A stretch of 19,220 bases of DNA, taken from assembly GCA_002314935.1 (NCBI GenBank), contig DCHW01000005.1, forward strand, positions 1 to 19,220, given 5' to 3'. A model generated the notes under the pieces. It was not told the DNA's origin, searched no databases, and saw only the letters and a program-made list of their open reading frames with translations. This DNA comes from Clostridiales bacterium UBA1742. Lineage in GTDB: Bacteria; Bacillota; Clostridia; TANB77; CAG-508. A program made the position numbers and the translations under genes. Within the stretch, counting starts at the first letter, position 1, and every line of letters begins with the position of its first letter. Of this stretch, positions 15,171-19,220 are shown in pieces.

Positions 15171-15896
15171 TTATTTGCAAATTAAATCTTTTACTACCTC
15201 ACCTGCTATAATTAATCCAGCAACAGATGGAACAAATGAAACACTTCCAGGTATTTGTTTTTTTGAAGCACTTGCTTCTACATTATCTGAAAATTCATTT
15301 TGTTCCATATTTTTTATTGGTTCTTCTTTTGAATATATTACCTTTAAACTATCTATATTTCTAGCTCTTAATTCCTTTCTCATTACCTTTGCTAATGGAC
15401 ATATGCTAGTTTTGTAAATATCTGTTACTTCAAATTTGGTTGGATCTAATTTATTTCCCGTCCCCATACTTGATATAATCGGAATATTAAGTTCTTTTGC
15501 TCTAATAACTAGTTCTATTTTAGCTGTAACTGTATCAATAGCATCTATAATATAATCTATACTTTTATCTAAAATGCCTTTAGTTTCAGGAATAAAAAAT
15601 TCATTAAATATTTCTACTTTTGCATTAGGATTTATTTCCAAAATTCTTTCTTTAGCAACTTCTACTTTTAATTTTCCAATAGTTTTTGTAGTTGCTATTA
15701 ATTGTCTATTTAAGTTAGTTAAACTAACTTTATCATTATCCACTAAAATAAAATTTTGCACTCCAGCTCTTGCTAATCCCTCTACAATAAAAGATCCAAC
15801 TCCTCCAATTCCAAATATTGCTACTTTAGAATTATTTAACTTTTTTACTGCTTCTTCTCCTATTAATAATTCAGTTCTTGAAAATTGATTTATCAT
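15171..15896 (-). CDS. tcdA: tRNA threonylcarbamoyladenosine dehydratase (ThiF/E1-like)
   Basis: 241 aa, the expected size for TcdA/YgdL/YrvM. It converts t6A37 in ANN-decoding tRNAs to its cyclic form using ATP. The Rossmann loop GIGGVGS (29-35) and LVDNDKVSLTNLNRQ (51-65) are E1-superfamily signatures; the segment ICPLAKVMRKELR and the final PSVAGLIIAGEVVKDL are typical of this subfamily. Other ThiF-like E1 enzymes share the fold, but length and C-terminus favour TcdA. AAAGG precedes the ATG. The gene stands alone on the minus strand, downstream of the terminator at 16003-16032. Confidence 0.88.
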   Translation of the reverse strand: MINQFSRTELLIGEEAVKKLNNSKVAIFGIGGVGSFIVEGLARAGVQNFILVDNDKVSLTNLNRQLIATTKTIGKLKVEVAKERILEINPNAKVEIFNEFFIPETKGILDKSIDYIIDAIDTVTAKIELVIRAKELNIPIISSMGTGNKLDPTKFEVTDIYKTSICPLAKVMRKELRARNIDSLKVIYSKEEPIKNMEQNEFSDNVEASASKKQIPGSVSFVPSVAGLIIAGEVVKDLICK

Positions 15897-16002
15897 TTTT
15901 TACCTTTCTTAAATATAATAAATAATACTATTTTTAACTTTTAAATTATAACATAAATTAGTCAAAAGTACAAAACTCTTTTTTACTGTTAACTCTATAT
16001 CA

Positions 16003-16032
16003 AAAAAAGATTAGCTTTCACTAATCTTTTTT
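16003..16032. terminator. Strong terminator after the yqeG-vanW unit
   Basis: A perfect 12-bp stem AAAAAAGATTAG/CTAATCTTTTTT has a six-base loop, ending in a T-run on the minus strand. It closes the minus-strand transcript carrying yqeG and vanW and separates it from tcdA. Confidence 0.8.
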
Positions 16033-16037
16033 ATGGT

Positions 16038-16105
16038 GCCAACGACGTAGACATTTACAACTCGTTAGCTCTCATTGACGATTGATATAAAATCAATCAA
16101 GCTAA
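16038..16105 (-). other. Structured segment in the vanW 3' region
   Basis: On the minus strand 16100-16105 (TTAGCT) can pair with 16065-16070 (AGCTAA) around a small GATTGA hairpin (16080-16098). Alternatively GCTAACG (16069-16063) pairs with CGTTGGC (16044-16038) over seven bases. The two pairings are mutually exclusive. The second ends in ACCA like a tRNA, but no tRNA arms are present. I cannot assign it to a known RNA. Confidence 0.3.
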
Positions 16106-16154
16106 TAACATTATACTACATTTTTAATAAAATGCAATACAAATTCAAATTTCT

Positions 16155-16988
16155 TTATACCTTTAACTCTTCTTTGGGAATTAAATTATAATCAAACATG
16201 ACTAATGAATGATTATCCCAGATAAGTTCCTTGTTTATAATCTCTCCAGTTGCTTTTTCTATTGTATTTTTATATATTTTTGAAATTCTATAATATTTAT
16301 CATCCTCTTTTTCGAAATGATGATTTTCCTCTACTAAATCATAACTACATGGAAATTCTTGTTCACTTCTCAATTCTCCATATAATTTTTCGTCATCACA
16401 CCATAAAACTATTTGTATATTTTGGTCAGTATTATTTTTAAATCTGTAATCGATATAGTTATAACTAACTGATGTACCATTTGCCATAGGCACTCTATGT
16501 CCAATATCAGAAGCTAATGCATCAGAGTGTTTATGAAATTCTACAATTTGTAATGGACTATGTAATATCAAATTATTAATAGTATTAGCTAAATTGCACA
16601 ATCCACCACCAGTACCAGTAACTAATTTATCCTGTCTAATTACACGTCCTTCTTTGTATCCTTTTCTTGTATTAACAATTCCTACAGTCCTCCAAAAAGA
16701 AAAAATCTCTCCAGGTTTTATTATGATACCTGTAATTTTGCTTGATGCTAATTTTATATTTACAGCCTTGTTTTCTTGAGTTCTAGGATCAATTCCTTTT
16801 CCTTTTTTTATCATAGTTGAGCTATATTCATATACCAAATTTGTCAATTTTTGAGATTGCTTTTCTTTTGCAAACTTCTCTTTACTAAAAAAATCTTTTA
16901 TATCTCTTATAATTATACCTTTATATGTAGAAATAGTCCAAAAAAATGGATTTATATCACAAAAATTTTTGTTTTTTATAAATAACAT
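16155..16988 (-). CDS. VanW family protein
   Basis: 277 aa. The VanW domain covers about residues 75-195, with the typical features KPGEIFSFWRTVG (91-103), GYKEGRVI (110-117), GTGGGLCNLANTI (125-137) and a histidine-rich stretch HKHSDA. VanW-like proteins are widespread in Bacillota; the name comes from a vancomycin-resistance cluster, but the function is unknown and this gene alone does not indicate resistance. There is no obvious signal peptide; the N-terminus is mixed polar/hydrophobic. It starts three bases after yqeG, with its AGGAGG inside the 3' end of that gene, so the two are likely translationally coupled. Confidence 0.85.
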   Translation of the reverse strand: MLFIKNKNFCDINPFFWTISTYKGIIIRDIKDFFSKEKFAKEKQSQKLTNLVYEYSSTMIKKGKGIDPRTQENKAVNIKLASSKITGIIIKPGEIFSFWRTVGIVNTRKGYKEGRVIRQDKLVTGTGGGLCNLANTINNLILHSPLQIVEFHKHSDALASDIGHRVPMANGTSVSYNYIDYRFKNNTDQNIQIVLWCDDEKLYGELRSEQEFPCSYDLVEENHHFEKEDDKYYRISKIYKNTIEKATGEIINKELIWDNHSLVMFDYNLIPKEELKV

Positions 16989-16991
16989 TTT

Positions 16992-17531
16992 CTATTTTTC
17001 CTCCTCTTTAACAATGTTGCCAAGTCTATTTTGGAATTTTTTATTTTTCCTATATATTTTTAAAATAAGATTTTCTAATTGTCTTCTTTTTCCGATTTTG
17101 GTTTCTCCATTAACGCGAATAAATTTTACTAGAATACTTGCTATTCCACTTTTGTTAGCTCCAAATATATCCGTAAAAACCTGATCTCCTATAAATAAAG
17201 TTTGTTTCTTTGATATGTTCATCATTTCAACAGCTTTTAAATAATTAGTAACTTTTGGTTTTCCAGCATCACATATATATAAAGAATCAATATTTTTTAG
17301 AAATCTTTTCACTCTTTCTTCATTATTGTTTGATAATAAAAGAGTTTTAAAACCAATATTTTGAATTGTTTTGAACAATTCATCAATTTGTTCTGTTGAA
17401 TCATCACCATGATGTACTAATGTGTTGTCTATATCAAAAATTATACCTCTATATCCTTTTTCATATAATTTATTATAATCTATACAAAATACACTATCAA
17501 CATACTCATAAGGGTAAAAAACTTTAAACAT
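16992..17531 (-). CDS. YqeG family HAD phosphatase
   Basis: 179 aa, close to YqeG of Bacillus (about 170). HAD motif I is FDIDNTLV (32-39), with nucleophile Asp33 and acid/base Asp35. Motif II is LLLSNN (64-69), Lys91 or Lys93 in GKPK supplies motif III, and motif IV is IGDQVFTD (114-121). It is predicted to be a small cytoplasmic phosphatase; the substrate is unknown. The start has a CAAGATG-type context with AAGGAGG (about 10 bases upstream). It precedes vanW. ATC GGA near the C-terminus contains CGGA out of frame and causes no shift. Confidence 0.85.
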   Translation of the reverse strand: MFKVFYPYEYVDSVFCIDYNKLYEKGYRGIIFDIDNTLVHHGDDSTEQIDELFKTIQNIGFKTLLLSNNNEERVKRFLKNIDSLYICDAGKPKVTNYLKAVEMMNISKKQTLFIGDQVFTDIFGANKSGIASILVKFIRVNGETKIGKRRQLENLILKIYRKNKKFQNRLGNIVKEEEK

Positions 17532-17553
17532 CTTGTCCTCCTTATATAACGCA

Positions 17554-18225
17554 TTAATTTTTTTCTATATATTCGCAAACATTGTTAATTTGCTCTGTAA
17601 AATCATTTCCAAATTTATTTTCAAAAAATGCACCTCCTATTGTAAATGCCCAAGGATTAGCATTTTTTAATTCATCAAGTCTATTATAACTATTTATACT
17701 ACCAGCGATACAAACAGGAGCATTAACTTCTGCTATAAACTTTTTATTAAGTTCTGTTGCATTACCAGTAAATCTATAACCTAATAAATCAAAACCATAA
17801 ACGCCTTTCTTTAGTAATTCATTAGCCTCATTTATAATATCATCAATATTGCCTTCAAGAATAGAAGGTCGTTCGACAACTTTACCCACAAATGGCATAT
17901 ATTTAAGATTATTTTCTTTACAAAATCTATTTATAGAGTCATAGTACATTGTTCCCATAAGAAAATCACATTCACATTCTAAAGCAATTTTGGCTCCTTT
18001 AAGTCCTTCTTCCTCTGTATATGCTACAACTTCTAGAACAGTATGCTTTCCACATTTTTTCATATAGCTATATAATTTTCTCATTTCCTCTAATGGCAAT
18101 GGTTCTTCTTTAAATCCATAATACTTAGCCTTAGAATTTTTGCATTTTTCAAAAATTTCATATGCATTATTTACTGTTTTATCATTATGTGTTAACATTA
18201 CAACTAAATTTAATTTATCTTCCAT
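17554..18225 (-). CDS. Unidentified predicted TIM-barrel protein
   Basis: 223 aa. I do not recognise a named family. The pattern of alternating hydrophobic strands and charged helices suggests a (beta/alpha)8 barrel. The C-terminal part has VCIAGSINS (171-179) and FTIGGAFFE (194-202), which look like the two phosphate-binding loops of HisA/TrpC/NanE-type barrels. An internal segment DFLMGTMYYD (87-96) could be a mid-barrel strand. A role as aldolase, epimerase or phosphosugar enzyme is possible but not shown. A GGAG lies upstream of the ATG at 18225. It lies 22 bases upstream of yqeG in the same direction and is probably first in the yqeG-vanW unit. Confidence 0.55.
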   Translation of the reverse strand: MEDKLNLVVMLTHNDKTVNNAYEIFEKCKNSKAKYYGFKEEPLPLEEMRKLYSYMKKCGKHTVLEVVAYTEEEGLKGAKIALECECDFLMGTMYYDSINRFCKENNLKYMPFVGKVVERPSILEGNIDDIINEANELLKKGVYGFDLLGYRFTGNATELNKKFIAEVNAPVCIAGSINSYNRLDELKNANPWAFTIGGAFFENKFGNDFTEQINNVCEYIEKN

Positions 18226-18342
18226 AACTCCAACTTCCTTATATTCATTTTTTGGTATTATTCGACATTTTTATTATAGCATTACACAAAAAAAATTACA
18301 ACTAATGTGGTCAGTTTGATAGTGTCAATTTTGTTTGTTCAC

Positions 18343-18371
18343 TTGTTTTTTACTGGAAAATATTGTATAGT
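18343..18371 (+). promoter_or_regulatory. Promoter of the 39-aa peptide mRNA
   Basis: TTGTTT (18343-18348) and TATAGT (18366-18371) are 17 bases apart. The expected start at about 18378 is immediately before the left arm ATAGGAAATGA of the inverted repeat. A matching promoter faces it on the other strand. Confidence 0.6.
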
Positions 18372-18379
18372 ATTCATCA

Positions 18380-18415
18380 ATAGGAAATGATGAAATAAGC
18401 AGATGTGGTTTTGCC
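18380..18415. repeat. Left arm of interrupted inverted repeat around the peptide gene
   Basis: ATAGGAAATGA (18380-18390) and GTGGTTTTGCC (18405-18415) are both repeated in inverse orientation at 18647-18657 and 18623-18633. The spacers between the two blocks differ. Confidence 0.85.
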
Positions 18416-18449
18416 ACCAATTATACGAATTTTCGTAGGAGAGGTGGTG

Positions 18450-18569
18450 ATGTTTATGGTTAAAGTAATACTAATTTTTTATATTTCTTTAATATTATCT
18501 TTAACATTAAACGTTGCCTTAGCTACAGTTCTTTATAAGAACTGGGTTGATAAGCAACTACATAAATAA
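18450..18569 (+). CDS. 39-aa single-span membrane peptide, candidate type I toxin
   Basis: The frame starts at ATG 18450 with AGGAG (18437-18441) eight bases upstream and ends with TAA at 18567-18569. The peptide has a short basic N-terminus, one hydrophobic membrane segment (about residues 6-29, VILIFYISLILSL then LNVALATVLY) and a charged tail KNWVDKQLHK. This architecture is shared by type I toxins such as Fst, TxpA and Ldr, though I see no clear sequence family. The leader contains a TACGA/TCGTA hairpin (18424-18437) beside the ribosome binding site. The 3' end overlaps a convergent RNA with its own promoter. Toxicity is inferred from architecture only. Confidence 0.6.
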   Translation: MFMVKVILIFYISLILSLTLNVALATVLYKNWVDKQLHK

Positions 18570-18656
18570 AAAAGCTCACATCTGTACTTTGACGAGTAGA
18601 TGTGAGTCTTCACAATTTATTCGGCAAAACCACGTTTGTGGATTTGTCATTTCCTA
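18566..18656 (-). ncRNA. Candidate antitoxin RNA, antisense to the 3' end of the peptide mRNA
   Basis: A minus-strand RNA of about 90 nt is predicted from a start near 18656 to a terminator formed by the 9-bp stem CTCACATCT/AGATGTGAG (18575-18583 with 18598-18606) followed by six Us (18573-18568). It is complementary to the 3' untranslated region and last codon of the 39-aa gene. Its first 35 bases carry the same two blocks (AUAGGAAAUGA and GUGGUUUUGCC) as the peptide mRNA leader. Confidence 0.6.
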
Positions 18657-18657
18657 T
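18623..18657. repeat. Right arm of interrupted inverted repeat
   Basis: GGCAAAACCAC (18623-18633) and TCATTTCCTAT (18647-18657) are exact inverse copies of the blocks at 18405-18415 and 18380-18390. An mRNA reading to this point could fold its 3' end back onto its leader. Confidence 0.85.
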
Positions 18658-18661
18658 ATTT

Positions 18662-18690
18662 ATTATACTAAACTATCAGAATAAAATCAA
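18662..18690 (-). promoter_or_regulatory. Promoter of the antisense RNA
   Basis: On the minus strand TTGATT (18690-18685) and TATAAT (18667-18662) are separated by 17 bases. The -10 is consensus. The predicted start falls on the first bases of the repeat arm, mirroring the other promoter. Confidence 0.7.
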
Positions 18691-18945
18691 TACTATTAAA
18701 CAAATTATTAAAATACTATTCTTTAGTGTAAAACATTAATTACTATTATGTATAAAAAGAATATTTAGTTATTATATAAAGAATCTCTTGCATACATATA
18801 ATCACTAGAACATATATATATATTCAAGAATGTATTACTTCCATCTTTATACTTATCATAATTTGTATTAAATTCATCAAAGTTTTCGATATCTTTATAC
18901 ATTATATTGACATTCAGCCATTTCCTGATAAAAATATAAGAAAAC
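18691..18945. other. Gene-free AT-rich stretch
   Basis: I see no convincing gene here. A minus-strand frame (18765-18947) could encode up to 60 residues from a TTG, or 45 from an internal ATG, ending CSSDYMYARDSLYNN, but neither start has a ribosome binding site and no domain is recognisable. Confidence 0.4.
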
Positions 18946-18972
18946 AAAAAAATGAACCGATAAATCGATTCA
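18946..18972 (-). terminator. Terminator downstream of tRNA-Leu
   Basis: On the minus strand an imperfect stem TGAATCGAT/ATCGGTTCA (18972-18953) is followed by seven Ts (18952-18946). It lies 66 bases beyond the tRNA 3' end. Confidence 0.65.
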
Positions 18973-19037
18973 TATTCTTTGTTCTCTTAAACTCTAGTAT
19001 TTGTAATACTTTGAAAGAGTTCGACGAAAACTTGCTT

Positions 19038-19120
19038 TGGTGCGGATGAGAGGACTTGAACCTCCACTCCGAAGAACTGGTTCCTAAGACCAGCGCGTCT
19101 GCCAGTTTCGCCACATCCGC
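19038..19120 (-). tRNA. tRNA-Leu (anticodon UAG), CCA encoded
   Basis: 83 bases. The acceptor stem pairs GCGGATG (19120-19114) with CATCCGC (19048-19042), followed by discriminator A and an encoded CCA. The anticodon stem CTGGT/ACCAG encloses loop CTTAGGA, giving anticodon UAG for CUN leucine codons. The long variable arm TTCTTCGGAGT is typical of class II leucine tRNAs, and the T arm is GAGG-TTCAAGT-CCTC. It has its own promoter and terminator. Confidence 0.96.
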
Positions 19121-19140
19121 ATATTAACTTGACAATGAAT

Positions 19141-19170
19141 ATTTTAGCACTTTATTTATACTATTGTCAA
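19141..19170 (-). promoter_or_regulatory. Promoter of tRNA-Leu
   Basis: On the minus strand TTGACA (19170-19165) and TAAAAT (19146-19141) are 18 bases apart, with the -10 ending 20 bases before the mature tRNA 5' end. The -35 lies inside an 11-bp inverted repeat (19126-19136 with 19163-19173). Confidence 0.7.
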
Positions 19171-19199
19171 GTTTTTTTCATTTATTTTTTACTTGTTGC

Positions 19200-19218
19200 T
19201 GTAGGTTAGTCAATGATG
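19200..19218. repeat. Right copy of terminal 19-bp inverted repeat
   Basis: The exact reverse complement of positions 1-19. Two further bases (TG) follow at the window end. Confidence 0.85.
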
Positions 19219-19220
19219 TG

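Noticed and set aside
16038..16069. tRNA gene ending in GGCACCA
   Set aside because: Only a 7-bp acceptor-like stem is present; there is no D arm, anticodon arm or T loop.
16155..16988. Vancomycin resistance gene
   Set aside because: VanW-domain proteins are common in Bacillota and there are no vanHAX-type genes here.
18765..18947. 60-aa minus-strand open frame
   Set aside because: It starts with TTG without a ribosome binding site and shows no domain. The internal ATG also lacks a ribosome binding site.
1..19220. CRISPR array, prophage or insertion sequence
   Set aside because: No spaced direct repeats, no cas, phage structural, integrase or transposase genes are visible.

Overview
The window is very AT-rich DNA from a spore-forming member of the Bacillota, probably an uncultured Clostridia-like lineage. 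The evidence is the sporulation genes gpr and ytxC, strong AGGAGG-type ribosome binding sites, sigma-A style promoters, almost exclusive use of AGA for arginine, and housekeeping genes of Firmicute type. The same 19-bp sequence occurs in inverted orientation at both ends, so this may be a complete contig that stops at a repeat.

Layout. 1-2.6 kb (+): a DUF4912 protein and a GH57 1,4-alpha-glucan branching enzyme (glycogen metabolism). 2.6-3.5 kb (+): ytxC, whose ribosome binding site lies in a 15-bp hairpin arm. 11.1-3.5 kb (-): a long co-directional run of metK, a 48-aa coiled-coil protein, a 119-aa membrane protein, recD2, a 6S-like small RNA with its own consensus promoter, recG, a DUF1653 gene and gpr. 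11.2-15.2 kb (+): asd, dapA and dapB, the lysine/diaminopimelate branch, interrupted by a minus-strand TPM-like zinc-ribbon membrane protein. 15.2-18.2 kb (-): tcdA, vanW, yqeG and an unidentified barrel-like protein. 18.3-18.7 kb: a compact two-promoter locus encoding a 39-aa single-span membrane peptide and a convergent antisense RNA, resembling a type I toxin-antitoxin module. 19.0-19.1 kb (-): tRNA-Leu(UAG).

The outstanding observation concerns three conserved genes, recG, recD2 and metK. Each is broken by +1 frameshifts, five in total, and every one is the same event: a single extra C directly before a GGA glycine codon, so the mRNA reads CGGA where homologues have one Gly. Removing the five Cs restores full-length proteins (about 681, 735 and 374 aa) with intact Walker A, helicase and MetK motifs. 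I found no in-frame CGG codon anywhere else in the window, while CGU, CGA and CGC are used as arginine. C followed by GGA across an ordinary codon boundary (AAC GGA, AGC GGA, ATC GGA) causes no shift. This argues against random sequencing errors or gene decay. It suggests that CGG is an unassigned or hungry codon in this organism and that CGGA is decoded as glycine, either as a four-base codon or by out-of-frame pairing of tRNA-Gly. That is inference; the five sites and their shared sequence are directly visible.
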